Source of the DNA: a bacterium
Lineage (GTDB): Bacteria > Vulcanimicrobiota > Vulcanimicrobiia > Vulcanimicrobiales > SCRA01
Assembly (NCBI GenBank): GCA_004297985.1
Contig: SCRA01000055.1
Span: forward strand, 1-64,000
Reading direction: 5' to 3'
DNA length: 64,000 nucleotides
Shown here piece by piece: positions 15,900 through 24,131 of the stretch; the first letter of the stretch is position 1; each line of letters begins with the position of its first letter. Under the pieces are notes generated by a model that saw only the letters and a list, made by a program, of their open reading frames with translations, did not search any database and was not told where the DNA came from. The position numbers were made by a program, and so were the translations under genes.

Positions 15900-17525
15900 C
15901 TAGATCTTCCATTGCCAGGCGTTCCATGCCTCGTTCACCGGATTCGGCTTGAAGTTCAGGAAGTCCGTATTGATGCCTTGGACTTGATTGCGCCAGTCGT
16001 AGAAGTCTTGCGGCATCTGCTCGGCGAGGATCTGCTCGATCTTGGCATAGGCCCGCTTGCGCGTGGCGAGATCGTAGTTGGTCAGCGCGTCGTGCTGTGC
16101 TACATCCATCGCCGGGTCGCAGAAGCGCGTGTAGTTGTAACCCGCGGGAGGGATGGTCGAGCAGAGGAACTGTGAGCTGTTGTCCGGATCGATGCCGGCG
16201 ACCCAGCCGGAGAGGCTGAGATCGAACTTACCGCGCGCCAAGATGCCCCCCATACCGTACGGCGCGAAATAGACGTCGCCGGGATAGACCTTGACGTCGC
16301 CGGCGATGCCGATCTGCTTGAGCCAGGCTTGCAGAAGGACGCCCACCGTCTTCCCGGTGGACGAGGAGCTCTGGTAGGTGATCGCCAGCGCAAGCCGCTG
16401 TCCGTTCTTGGAGCGGTAGCCATCGGCGCCGAGCTTCCAGCCCGCCGCATCGAGCAGCGCGGCCGCCTTCTTGGGGTCGAACGCGTAGGTCTTCACGTTG
16501 GGGTTGTACGCCCACATCCAGTGCGGAAGATCCTCGGTGGCGACGTCGACGCTGCCTTTCCCGACCTTCTGCGCCAACGCGTGCTTGTCGACCACGTAGG
16601 CGATGGCCTGCCGCACCCGCACGTCCCTCAGGAAGGGGCTCTGCGTGTTCATCAGCACGGAGTCGTAGCCGTTGGTCGGTACGACCAGCGTCTTGATATC
16701 GGGCAGCGCCTTGACCTGGAAATACATGTCCGGCGTGGCTTCGAAGTACCAGTCGATCTCGTGGGTCCGGAGCTGCGTCAGCAGCGTGTTCTCGTCGGGG
16801 ATGATGCGCAGGCGGATCGCTTTGAGACCCGGCTCCCCCCGGAAGTAGTGGGGGTTGGCCTTGAGATCGATGCCGATGCCCCGCTCCCACTTCACGAACT
16901 CGAACGGTCCGTCGCCGATGGGATGGCTGTTGAACGCCAGCTCGTTGATGTTCTTGTACTGCGCGAGCAGGTGCGCCGGAAGGATCGGCGTGGGGCTGTC
17001 GCTATCGGCGAAGAAGGTGTTGACGAACGGCGCATAGCGCTGCTTGAGGTGGACGACCGCCGTGTAATCGTCGGGGGTGTCGATGGCGGTGACGTCGTCG
17101 TAGCCGCGGCGCGAGATCACGTTGTTGGCGTCGTTGATCATCGCCCGCCAGGACCAGACGACGTCCTTGGCCGTGAACGGGACGCCGTCGTGCCACCGCA
17201 CGTCCTTGCGGAGATGATACGTGACGGTGAGCCCGTCCTTGCTGATTCCGCCGTTCTCGACGCTGGGCACTTGTGCCGCCAGGTCCGGGATCGGCTGCCC
17301 CTTCTCATCGGCGTCGACGAGCATCTCGAACATCAGGCGGCCGACGAAGGCGTCGGTGGTGTCGCCGGCCAGCATCGGGTTCAGCGTCTTGAAGTCCGTC
17401 TGGAGGCCGACGCGGAGGATGCCTGAGTTGGTCCAAGGATGCTCGCCGCCGGAGGTGGAGCCGACTTTGGTGCACCCGGCGGCGACGGCCAACGTCAGTG
17501 CGAGCGTGAGAAAGCGTCGAAGCAT
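15900..17525 (-). CDS. Peptide-type ABC transporter substrate-binding lipoprotein
   Basis: This is a 541-residue SBP_bac_5 (DppA/OppA) family protein. Residues 1-19 form a lipoprotein signal with lipobox VAAGC. Then come the family hallmarks ILRVGLQTDFKTLNPM, LTVTYHLRKDVRWHDGVPFTAKDVVWSW, and repeated Trp/Asp-rich segments to the C-terminal WNAWQWKI. It would sit in the periplasm and bind peptides, nickel or similar ligands for an ABC importer; no permease or ATPase genes of that type are adjacent. ATG 17525 is chosen because the signal peptide starts there; the longer open frame up to 18221 is spurious. Confidence 0.9.
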   Translation of the reverse strand: MLRRFLTLALTLAVAAGCTKVGSTSGGEHPWTNSGILRVGLQTDFKTLNPMLAGDTTDAFVGRLMFEMLVDADEKGQPIPDLAAQVPSVENGGISKDGLTVTYHLRKDVRWHDGVPFTAKDVVWSWRAMINDANNVISRRGYDDVTAIDTPDDYTAVVHLKQRYAPFVNTFFADSDSPTPILPAHLLAQYKNINELAFNSHPIGDGPFEFVKWERGIGIDLKANPHYFRGEPGLKAIRLRIIPDENTLLTQLRTHEIDWYFEATPDMYFQVKALPDIKTLVVPTNGYDSVLMNTQSPFLRDVRVRQAIAYVVDKHALAQKVGKGSVDVATEDLPHWMWAYNPNVKTYAFDPKKAAALLDAAGWKLGADGYRSKNGQRLALAITYQSSSSTGKTVGVLLQAWLKQIGIAGDVKVYPGDVYFAPYGMGGILARGKFDLSLSGWVAGIDPDNSSQFLCSTIPPAGYNYTRFCDPAMDVAQHDALTNYDLATRKRAYAKIEQILAEQMPQDFYDWRNQVQGINTDFLNFKPNPVNEAWNAWQWKI

Positions 17526-17607
17526 GCCGATGGGCCGACCTCCAGGACGGTGCGAGAGCAAACTCGCCGATATTCGTCGTCCGAAAGGTCGGCCCTGGCG
17601 TACGGCG

Positions 17608-19668
17608 TCAAGTTGTCGAGACGGTCGTCTCCGCGACCTGCTGTGCCAGTTTGGGCGGCACCACTTCGAAGTGATCGTGCTCCCAACGATACGTGCCCAG
17701 CCCTTGGGTGAGCGTGCGCAGCTCCGTGATGTAGCGCGCGATCTCTCCGTGGGGAACCAGTGCCAAGACCACGTCGTAACCCGTCTTCTCCGCGCCGTTG
17801 AAGCTGAGGATGTGGCCGCGCTTGGCCGTGAGCTGCGAGAGCACCCCCGAGGTGTATTGCGTGGGAACCGTGACGGCGACCTTGACGATCGGCTCCAGGA
17901 GCACCGGCTGACACTTCGGAACGCCTTCGCGGATCGCCAGCGATCCCGCGGTCTTGAACGACTGCTCGCTCGAGTCGACTGCGTGGTACTGACCGTCGTA
18001 GAGCACGACGTCGATATCGATGACGGGATAGCCCGCCAGCGGTCCGCGCTCGAGCGCCTCACGCACGCCCTTCTCGACGGCCGGGATGAACTGGCGCGGC
18101 ACCACGCCGCCGACGACCTTCTCGCCGAAGGTAACGCCGTGACCACGCTCGCGCGGCTCGATGCGCAGCCAGACATCGCCGAACTGACCATGGCCGCCCG
18201 TCTGGTGCTTGTATCGGCCATGCACCTCGATGCCGCTTTGAATCGCTTCGCGATAGGGCACCGTGGGCACGTGCGTCTCGAGCTTGACGTTGTACTTGCG
18301 CGAGAGGCGCTCGCAGGCTACCTGCACATGCTGCTCGCCGTGACCGAGGATCTCGAGCTCGTTGGTAAACCGGGCACGCTCCAGACGCAGTGTGGGATCC
18401 TCGTCGAGCAGGCGCTGGAGCGCTTGAGAGAGCTTCGCTTCGTCGAGCCGCTCCTTGGGGCGGATGGCCACGGCGAAGACCTGCTCGGCCATCTTCACCG
18501 CGGGGAGGAGCACCTTCGTTCCTTCGGAGGCCAGTGTGTCGCCCGTGCGCGCGTGTTCCAAGCGCGCGATGGCAATCAGTGAGCCCGGCGCCGCCTGCTC
18601 GATGGGGGTCTGTCGTTTCCCCATCAGCCGGAAGAGACCGCCGGGGCGCTCCTTGGGCGTCCCGCGTGTAAGGTCGACGAGTGCGCGATCGGACGTGACC
18701 GTCCCCGAGATGACGCGTACGACGGAGAGCTTGCCCGACTGCGGGTGAATCGTGGTCTTGCAGACCAGCGCGATCACCGGACCCTTGGGATCGGGATCGA
18801 TGGCGCGCCCTTCGGCGTCGACATGCGGCGCCTCATCCGACGCAGGGCAAAGGCGAAGAATTGCATCGAGCAGCGGCTCCGCGCCGAAGCCTAGCATGCC
18901 CGCCGCTACCAGCACGGGGGCGACGAGATCCTCATGGGTCTCATGGGAGAGATCAAGCTCTACCTCGTCTAGCGGCGGCTCGATGCCCTCGATCAACTCC
19001 TCGAGGAGATGATCGTCGAAATCGCCGAGCGCCTCTAGGAGCGTTGCATGTTCCTCGCGCACCAGCGTCACCAACTCGTCGGGGAGCGTGATCTCGGCGG
19101 CACCGCCGCTTTGATCGTAGGCGTAGGCGCTCTGATTGACGAGGTCGACGTAGCCGGAGAAGCGCTCTCCGAGCCCGATGGGCAGATGCTCCGCAACGAC
19201 GTGATTGCCGAACTGTTCGCGCAGCGCGTGCAGCGTCGCGGTGAAGTTCGCCTCGGGGCGGTCGAGCTTGTTGACGACGAAGAGGTGCGGCAGCTTGCGC
19301 GCCTGGAGGGCCTCGACCAACGCCGTCACTTGAGCCACGCGGCCCGGGATGCCCTCGATCACCACGATGGCGGCGTCGGCGCCCAGGAGCGCGAGCTTTG
19401 TCTCCTCGAGGAAGTCTACGAAGCCGGGGGTGTCGATGAACGTGATCTCGTTGTCGTGATAGGGCGTCCATGCGAACGAGACCGCGCAGGACTGCTGGCG
19501 GGTGATCGACTCGGGGTCGCAGTCTGTCGTGGTAGAGCCCTCGGCGATTGTACCGCGCCGCGGAACCGCGCCGGTGCGCGCGAGGAGGGCTTCGATCAAG
19601 GTGGTCTTACCGGAGTGATGCGGGCCGATAACGGCCACATTCCTCAGGGGGGAGGTTGACTGTCCCAC
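17608..19668 (-). CDS. Elongation factor G-like translational GTPase
   Basis: This 686-residue protein has the length and domain order of EF-G. GTPase motifs are G1 GPHHSGKTT (residues ~13-21), G3 DTPGFVDF and G4 NKLD. The C-terminal part contains the domain IV/V segments GVLSQLTAKRGHILSF and LTQGLGTYRWEHDHFEVVP. The G1 sequence differs from the AHIDAGKTT of canonical EF-G, as in FusA2/EF-G2 paralogues, so this is probably not the main translocase. GTG 19668 follows GGAGG by 5 bases; the open frame continuing upstream to 20352 is antisense to the lysine-rich tail of the PHP gene. Confidence 0.88.
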   Translation of the reverse strand: MGQSTSPLRNVAVIGPHHSGKTTLIEALLARTGAVPRRGTIAEGSTTTDCDPESITRQQSCAVSFAWTPYHDNEITFIDTPGFVDFLEETKLALLGADAAIVVIEGIPGRVAQVTALVEALQARKLPHLFVVNKLDRPEANFTATLHALREQFGNHVVAEHLPIGLGERFSGYVDLVNQSAYAYDQSGGAAEITLPDELVTLVREEHATLLEALGDFDDHLLEELIEGIEPPLDEVELDLSHETHEDLVAPVLVAAGMLGFGAEPLLDAILRLCPASDEAPHVDAEGRAIDPDPKGPVIALVCKTTIHPQSGKLSVVRVISGTVTSDRALVDLTRGTPKERPGGLFRLMGKRQTPIEQAAPGSLIAIARLEHARTGDTLASEGTKVLLPAVKMAEQVFAVAIRPKERLDEAKLSQALQRLLDEDPTLRLERARFTNELEILGHGEQHVQVACERLSRKYNVKLETHVPTVPYREAIQSGIEVHGRYKHQTGGHGQFGDVWLRIEPRERGHGVTFGEKVVGGVVPRQFIPAVEKGVREALERGPLAGYPVIDIDVVLYDGQYHAVDSSEQSFKTAGSLAIREGVPKCQPVLLEPIVKVAVTVPTQYTSGVLSQLTAKRGHILSFNGAEKTGYDVVLALVPHGEIARYITELRTLTQGLGTYRWEHDHFEVVPPKLAQQVAETTVSTT

Positions 19669-19819
19669 ACGTACCTCCGTCTTCGAGCATGACGCTGAGA
19701 CCAAGAGGGCGTCGTGCCGGCTCGCCGCTCGTCCGGCGGCGATGTGCGAGAGACGAGTGAGCCGCTCGCGGCGTCCAGAGGGACGGCGATTTTTCGCGGA
19801 CGGAGAAGCGGCGACCTGG

Positions 19820-21469
19820 CTACCGGCGGCGCTTGGTGGGCACGGCCTTTTTGGCGGGTGCGGCCTTTTTGGCGGGCACGGCCTTTTTGGCGGGTGCGGC
19901 CTTCTTGGCGGGCGCGGCCCTTTTGGCGGGCGCGGCCTTTTTGGCGGGCGCGGCCTTTTTGGCGGGCGCGGCCTTTTTGGCGGGCGCGGCCTTTTTGGCG
20001 GGCGCGGCCTTCTTGGCGGGAGCGGCCTTCTTGGCGGGCGCGGCCTTCTTGGCGGGCGCGGCCTTCTTGGCGGGCGCGGCCTTCTTGACGGGGGTGGCCT
20101 TCTTGACGGGCACGGCCTTCTTGACGGGGGCGGCCTTCTTGACGGGCACGGCCTTCTTGACGGGCACGGTCTTCTTGGCGGGGGCGGCCTGCTTGGCCGG
20201 GGCCGTCTTCTTTGCCGGCGTCTCCTTCGGCGGTGCAGCCGATCTCTTTGGCGCCTTGGCGGGCCGCTCAGCGGCTGGTTTGGCGCGCTCCTTCCCTGTC
20301 GGGCGCGTGGGCTTGGTGGCCGCGGGGCGCTCGGGCGTCGTGCGGACCGCACGCGTCACGCGGCGACGTGTGCGGCGCCCCTCCTCGCGGGCACCGGCGG
20401 CAGCCTCCGGCTCTTCCGGCAGGCCGAGCTCCTTGCGGCCTAGACCGCTGATGCTCGAGCCGGGAAGCGGGACCACGGGTTGCACGGTCTGGGCGATCAG
20501 CTCCTCGGTAGCACGTAAGGCGACACGTGCGAGGCGCCCGGCGACGGGAAAGACCAGCTCGTTGATCTCCAGCTCATCGAGCATCGCAAGCACGCGATCG
20601 AAGGCAGCGCCTTGGTGGATGGGGCTGTGCGCGTCGGAGCCGACGGCGATGCCCACGTCGGCCGCCTTGGCCTTGCGCAACAGCCGTTTGTTGGCTGCGA
20701 GCCAAGCCTCGACGAGTTCGGGATTGTCGACATCTCGATAGAGCACGCGCGTATTGAACTCGATCGCCATACCACGCTCTTTGCAAACGGCGATGACACG
20801 GTCCTCATACTCCTCGAGCTTTGCCTGCGAGGGCCAGAAGCCGAACTTCCCAGGCACGAAGAAGTGACCTAAAATGTTGCCCGGCAGCTTCTCGGCAGCC
20901 TCGATGACGCTGGTGACATAGAGTTCCCACGTCTGCTCGATCCCTACGTGGAGATAGAGATCCTTGAACTCCGGATTGTCGAACGGCCACATCCACCCTT
21001 CGCCGTGCTCGGGGTGCGTGATGGGCAGGAAGTGCACGCTGCGGATCAGCCCGTCGGGGCGCATGGCTTCAACGATGTTCTGGGCGTCGGGACGATTGCG
21101 TGGATCGTTATCGGCTTCGACCCCGATGGAAAAACGGAAGCCCCGGCGCAGAGCCGCTCCGACCGCCTCCGCCACGGGATACGAGACGTTCGCCGTCTCC
21201 GCGGCGCCGTAGTGGTCGCCGGCGAAGGCCAGCTTTAACGCCCGCCGGCAGAGGTTGACTGCCGCCGGATCCTCGAATGTGAGGTAGTTCATGTGGTCCG
21301 CAACCATCAAGAATCGCGGCGAGCCACGCCGCGAGGCGTGGTAGAACCACTGGAAGAGCATCCGGGCCGTATAGGCGATCGGACGCTCCTCTGTATATGG
21401 TCGGTGTTCGCCCTTCGCGTGCCCGTGCGAGTCAGGGATTGCGGCGAGTCTAGGATCTGCCGTCGTCAC
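19820..21469 (-). CDS. PHP-domain protein with a histone-H1-like C-terminal tail
   Basis: This is a 549-residue protein. Residues ~12-335 form a PHP (polymerase and histidinol phosphatase) metal-dependent phosphoesterase-like domain, with HGHAKGEH, VADHMNYL, FSIGVEAD, ITHPEHGEG, AIEFNTR and VGSDAHSP as likely metal-binding segments. From ~375 on it becomes Pro/Arg/Lys-rich, and the last ~120 residues are near-perfect repeats of K-K-A-A-P-A ending in TKRRR, like the DNA-binding tail of histone H1. It starts with GTG 21469. A phosphatase joined to a polycationic tail suggests action on nucleic acid, polyphosphate or another polyanion, but the substrate is not known. Confidence 0.8.
   Translation of the reverse strand: MTTADPRLAAIPDSHGHAKGEHRPYTEERPIAYTARMLFQWFYHASRRGSPRFLMVADHMNYLTFEDPAAVNLCRRALKLAFAGDHYGAAETANVSYPVAEAVGAALRRGFRFSIGVEADNDPRNRPDAQNIVEAMRPDGLIRSVHFLPITHPEHGEGWMWPFDNPEFKDLYLHVGIEQTWELYVTSVIEAAEKLPGNILGHFFVPGKFGFWPSQAKLEEYEDRVIAVCKERGMAIEFNTRVLYRDVDNPELVEAWLAANKRLLRKAKAADVGIAVGSDAHSPIHQGAAFDRVLAMLDELEINELVFPVAGRLARVALRATEELIAQTVQPVVPLPGSSISGLGRKELGLPEEPEAAAGAREEGRRTRRRVTRAVRTTPERPAATKPTRPTGKERAKPAAERPAKAPKRSAAPPKETPAKKTAPAKQAAPAKKTVPVKKAVPVKKAAPVKKAVPVKKATPVKKAAPAKKAAPAKKAAPAKKAAPAKKAAPAKKAAPAKKAAPAKKAAPAKKAAPAKRAAPAKKAAPAKKAVPAKKAAPAKKAVPTKRRR
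19824..20220 (-). repeat. 18-bp tandem repeat encoding KKAAPA hexapeptides
   Basis: About twenty 18-bp units (coding strand reads roughly GCC AAA AAG GCC GCG CCC) make up the 3' end of the PHP gene. Units nearest the stop are almost identical; farther ones vary (V for A, T for A, AAG for AAA). Such repeats change copy number readily by slippage. Confidence 0.88.
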
Positions 21470-21508
21470 TAAGCGCTTTCAGTTCGGCTGGCCAAGGAAG
21501 GCGGTTCT

Positions 21509-22207
21509 CTATCGACCGCGCGGTATCCAGAGTTCGCCTTTCGTACGCTTTGGCTCCTCCGCCCCCTTCGATGCTTCCTCCACGCGGCGCCTTTGGTTGG
21601 CGATGATCGTCTCGATCGCGAGCTCAACGCCCTTCTTCATCGTATCGAGCGCCATGCTGGGCGTCCGCGCGGGATCGTGCTCCGCGGCTTGCCCCGGCAG
21701 GTAGGGAAGGTGAATGAAGCCGACGGGGAGCGCCTTGTCGCGCTCGCGTGCCCACGCCAGCGTCTCGTAGAGTCCCTGATTGCAGCAGAAGGTCCCTGCC
21801 GAGTTCGAGAGATATCCCGGAATCGCGCTCGCCCGCCAATGCTCGAGGATCTCCGTCGCGGGGAGGGTGGAGAGGAGCCCTGCCGGGCCCTCCTCGCGGA
21901 TCGCCTCCCCTTTCCCCTGATAGCCCTGATTGTCGGGAATGGTCGACTCCAAGACGTTGACGGCGATGCGCTCGACCGCCAGGGAAGGGGATCCCCCCGC
22001 CTGCCCTAGGCCGAGGATGGCCGTGGGAGGTTCTGACTGGAGTATCCCCTGGAGGCGCGCCGGCAATGATCCGGTTTCGACGGGCAGGACATGCCCCACG
22101 ATCTGGGCGCCGCCGATCTGCGCCCCATCTAGGGCGCGTGCCACGAGTTGCGACGGGTTGATTGCCTCTCCGCCGAACGGTTCGAAGCCATAGAGCACAA
22201 TGCGCAT
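21509..22207 (-). CDS. pcp: Pyroglutamyl-peptidase I (pyrrolidone-carboxylate peptidase)
   Basis: This 232-residue C15 cysteine peptidase removes N-terminal pyroglutamate from peptides in the cytoplasm. The catalytic triad regions are visible: Glu in LAVERIAVN, Cys in NSAGTFCCNQGLY, and His in GFIHLPYLPGQ. The N-terminus GFEPFGGEAINPS is diagnostic. A charged ~25-residue C-terminal extension is unusual. A strong terminator hairpin with a T-run ends only 26 bases before the start codon, leaving no room for an independent promoter. Expression may therefore depend on read-through from the upstream sigma/ogt transcript. Confidence 0.92.
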   Translation of the reverse strand: MRIVLYGFEPFGGEAINPSQLVARALDGAQIGGAQIVGHVLPVETGSLPARLQGILQSEPPTAILGLGQAGGSPSLAVERIAVNVLESTIPDNQGYQGKGEAIREEGPAGLLSTLPATEILEHWRASAIPGYLSNSAGTFCCNQGLYETLAWARERDKALPVGFIHLPYLPGQAAEHDPARTPSMALDTMKKGVELAIETIIANQRRRVEEASKGAEEPKRTKGELWIPRGR

Positions 22208-22233
22208 GCTCTTCGGTTATCGTGCGGCTCGGG

Positions 22234-22263
22234 AAAAAAAGAAGCCGGCCACGCGGGGCCGGC
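22234..22263 (-). terminator. Intrinsic terminator between the sigma/ogt operon and pcp
   Basis: On the minus strand a 7-bp GC stem (22263-22257 with 22250-22244, loop of 6) is followed by TTCTTTTTTT. It is a classic Rho-independent terminator placed directly before pcp, so it may be the end of the upstream operon or an attenuator controlling pcp. Confidence 0.8.
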
Positions 22264-22291
22264 GAGGGGCGATCAACGTTGGTACGTTCTC

Positions 22292-22369
22292 TTAGGAACG
22301 CAGCCCTCCGATCATCGTGGACTGCGTGGAATGGAAACTACTCTCACTGGTAACGATGATCACCTCCTT
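22292..22369 (-). other. Perfect 12-base Shine-Dalgarno-like element with a small ORF
   Basis: The minus strand carries AAGGAGGTGATC (22369-22358), fully complementary to the 16S rRNA 3' tail. A frame containing it reads from GTG 22363 to TAA 22292-22294 (23 residues, ending in MIGGLRS). That GTG overlaps the element and so is too close to be its start. Other candidates are an ATC at 22357 with correct spacing, the internal ATG 22315, and an out-of-frame GTG 22347. It lies between ogt and the terminator. Whether a peptide is made or ribosomes are simply captured cannot be told from sequence. Confidence 0.4.
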
Positions 22370-22429
22370 CGTCCGGCTGTTATCCTTCGTTTCGTCTCGT
22401 CTCTGAAGGAACCGCGGACCTGTTATGGA

Positions 22430-23200
22430 TCAGGAGGTTCGCACGTCCGCGGGCGTCTCCTCTTGCCGATAGCCTTCGAGCTCCAGGAGACGGCGCTTCA
22501 GCTCGACGCCGTAGACGTAGCGGTGGAGGCGCCCCTTGCAATCGATCACGCGGTGACAGGGGATCAGCAGCGGGATGGGATTGTTGGCCAGTGCCTGGCC
22601 GACTGCGCGTGCCGCGTTGGGCCTGCCGACTTCGCGCGCCAGCCAGCCGTAGGAACGGACTTCGCCTCTGGGGATCCGTGCCGCCGCTCCGAAGACCTCA
22701 CGCTCGAAGTCGGTGAGGTCGCTGAGATCGATCACGGCGTCGGCAGTTTGCTCGCCGGAGAAGAAGAGCGCGATCGCCTCGCGCACCCAGGCCGGCGGCT
22801 CGCCGTGCGCGGGGAGAGCCGAGGTGTGGAGGCGGTGTTCGAGCGCTGCGGAGACATCGTGCATCTCCTCGCCGCGATCGACGCGGAGATAGACGATCCC
22901 GGCATCGCGGTAGCCCACGAACAGCCGTCCGATCGGCGCCTCCAGCACCGTTACGAACACGGTGCGGTGTACGTGCACCTGCTCGCATTGCTCGCGGATA
23001 TGCGCCATGATGCGGGGTACGAGCGACTGGGGCGGCGGAGCCACGGGCAGGCATGAGAGACAGTACGCGACGCCTTCGAACTCTGCGTAGGCCGCCTGAC
23101 AGTCGGTGCATGCGCGCAGATGGACGAGGACGTCCTCGCGGCGCGGCTCAGCACCGGAGCGCATGTCGTCCCAGCACGCGACGACCTCACGGCAACGCAT
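22430..23200 (-). CDS. Fusion of anti-sigma zinc finger and O6-alkylguanine-DNA methyltransferase
   Basis: This protein has 256 residues. The first ~60 form a ZAS/zf-HC2 anti-sigma domain: Cys3 and Cys9, then His27-x3-Cys31-x2-Cys34, followed by a Cys-containing helix region (VAYCLSCLP) and a short linker. Residues ~77-250 are a complete Ogt/MGMT: an N-terminal strand region (LEAPIGRLFVGY), DFEREVFGAAARIPRGEVRSYGWLA, NAARAVGQALANNPIPLLIPCHRV with the alkyl-acceptor Cys215, then YVYGVELKRRLLELE. The start lies 14 bases inside the ECF sigma gene, so both are made together, as is usual for sigma/anti-sigma pairs. Known function: Ogt moves alkyl groups from guanine to its own cysteine, irreversibly. 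Inference: alkylation could change the anti-sigma module and release the sigma factor. Confidence 0.88.
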   Translation of the reverse strand: MRCREVVACWDDMRSGAEPRREDVLVHLRACTDCQAAYAEFEGVAYCLSCLPVAPPPQSLVPRIMAHIREQCEQVHVHRTVFVTVLEAPIGRLFVGYRDAGIVYLRVDRGEEMHDVSAALEHRLHTSALPAHGEPPAWVREAIALFFSGEQTADAVIDLSDLTDFEREVFGAAARIPRGEVRSYGWLAREVGRPNAARAVGQALANNPIPLLIPCHRVIDCKGRLHRYVYGVELKRRLLELEGYRQEETPADVRTS

Positions 23201-23849
23201 GGGCGGCGTCTCCCTCGTGGACCAGGCGGCCGACTTGCGGTCCTAGCACGCGGCGCAGGATGCGCACCGCACGGTGGACGTGGCTTTTAACCGTCCCTAT
23301 CGGCTGTTGGAGGATCTCCGCGATCTCCGGATGCGAGCGCCCCTCGATGAAGCGCAGCGTTGCCGCGGCGCGCAGGTGGACGGGGAGGTCGAGGAGCGCG
23401 CGCTCCACCAGCGCCATGTCAGCGGAGCGCTCCACGACTTGCTCGGGGGTCTCCGAAGGGAGATTGTTCTGATGCAGGAGCGCATCCGGATCGGCCAGCG
23501 CGTCGAGCGCGACGTTTGTCGGTTTCTTCGAACGCAAGCGGTTGCGCGTGACGTTCAGCGTGATGGTATAGAGCCAAGGCTGCAGCTTGAGCTCGGCTCG
23601 ATGCTCGGCCGGCATCTTGGCGAGCGCTCGATAGGCGCGCACGAAGGCGTCCTGTACGATCTCCTCGGCGTCCTCTCGGTTGCCCGTCATACGCAAGGCG
23701 AACCCGAAGAGGCGCCGTTCGTAATCCTCGACGATGCGCTCGAAGCGCTCAGCGCTGGGGATGGCCCTCCGCAGTATCTCGGGGCGCGCGACGTTCGCCA
23801 CCAGGATCTCCTCTAGAGCCGGTGGGGCCTCCAGCAATAGTGCGGTCAT
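23187..23849 (-). CDS. ECF-type RNA polymerase sigma factor
   Basis: This 220-residue sigma-70 family member has only regions 2 and 4. Region 2 is at residues ~36-100: FERIVEDYERRLFGFALRMTG, then NREDAEEIVQDAFVRAYRAL and a WLYTITLNVTRNRLR segment. Region 4 is at ~150-205: LLDLPVHLRAAATLRF, then a helix-turn-helix IAEILQQPIGTVKSHVHRAVRIL. The ~35-residue N-terminal extension has no known role. The stop lies inside the start of the anti-sigma/Ogt gene. Such sigma factors commonly drive their own operon; no promoter could be fixed confidently in the 280 bases upstream. Confidence 0.93.
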   Translation of the reverse strand: MTALLLEAPPALEEILVANVARPEILRRAIPSAERFERIVEDYERRLFGFALRMTGNREDAEEIVQDAFVRAYRALAKMPAEHRAELKLQPWLYTITLNVTRNRLRSKKPTNVALDALADPDALLHQNNLPSETPEQVVERSADMALVERALLDLPVHLRAAATLRFIEGRSHPEIAEILQQPIGTVKSHVHRAVRILRRVLGPQVGRLVHEGDAAHALP

Positions 23850-24054
23850 CGTTCATCCACAACCCCCACGGCGTCGCTGGAGTTTCGCCCGGACGCGACA
23901 GGGCCCCCTTCGGCGGCGCCGAACTTGCCTGTCATGGCTCTGCCTACCGATCCGCTCCCCCACCGTCGCGCCCCGCGGGCTCTCGGCAGGGGTGCCCCGC
24001 ATCCAGGAGTGGTGCGCGTGTGAGCACCGGTGAGCGGAGAGGCCAATCGATGTA

Positions 24055-24084
24055 CGACCGCACTGCCGTTATGGCGTGCGGTCG
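24055..24084 (+). other. Hairpin upstream of the gene at 24132
   Basis: A 9-bp perfect stem (24055-24063 with 24076-24084) is extended by a 3-bp inner stem across a one-base bulge. It lies about 50 bases before the start of the next gene and may be a leader structure. The rest of 23850-24131 holds no recognisable gene. Confidence 0.4.
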
Positions 24085-24131
24085 CGTGTTTCCGTAACTC
24101 CCTGCAAAGGGGGTTGGTGGAGGTGTCGCCC

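Noticed and set aside
16329-17426. 365-codon plus-strand frame
   Set aside because: Antisense shadow of the peptide-binding lipoprotein, which has a full set of family motifs.
19824-20220. Possible CRISPR-like array
   Set aside because: Units are 18 bp and contiguous without spacers; it is a coding tandem repeat. The same holds for 6628-10500.
19833-20741. 302-codon plus-strand frame made of alternating hydrophobic repeats (AAFLAG)
   Set aside because: It is the complement of the KKAAPA repeat of the PHP gene; the Lys-rich reading continues a real enzyme, the other does not.
22358-22369. GATCACCTCCTT on the plus strand as the end of a 16S rRNA gene
   Set aside because: Only the 12-base tail matches; none of the preceding 16S sequence is present. 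It is better read as a Shine-Dalgarno element on the minus strand.
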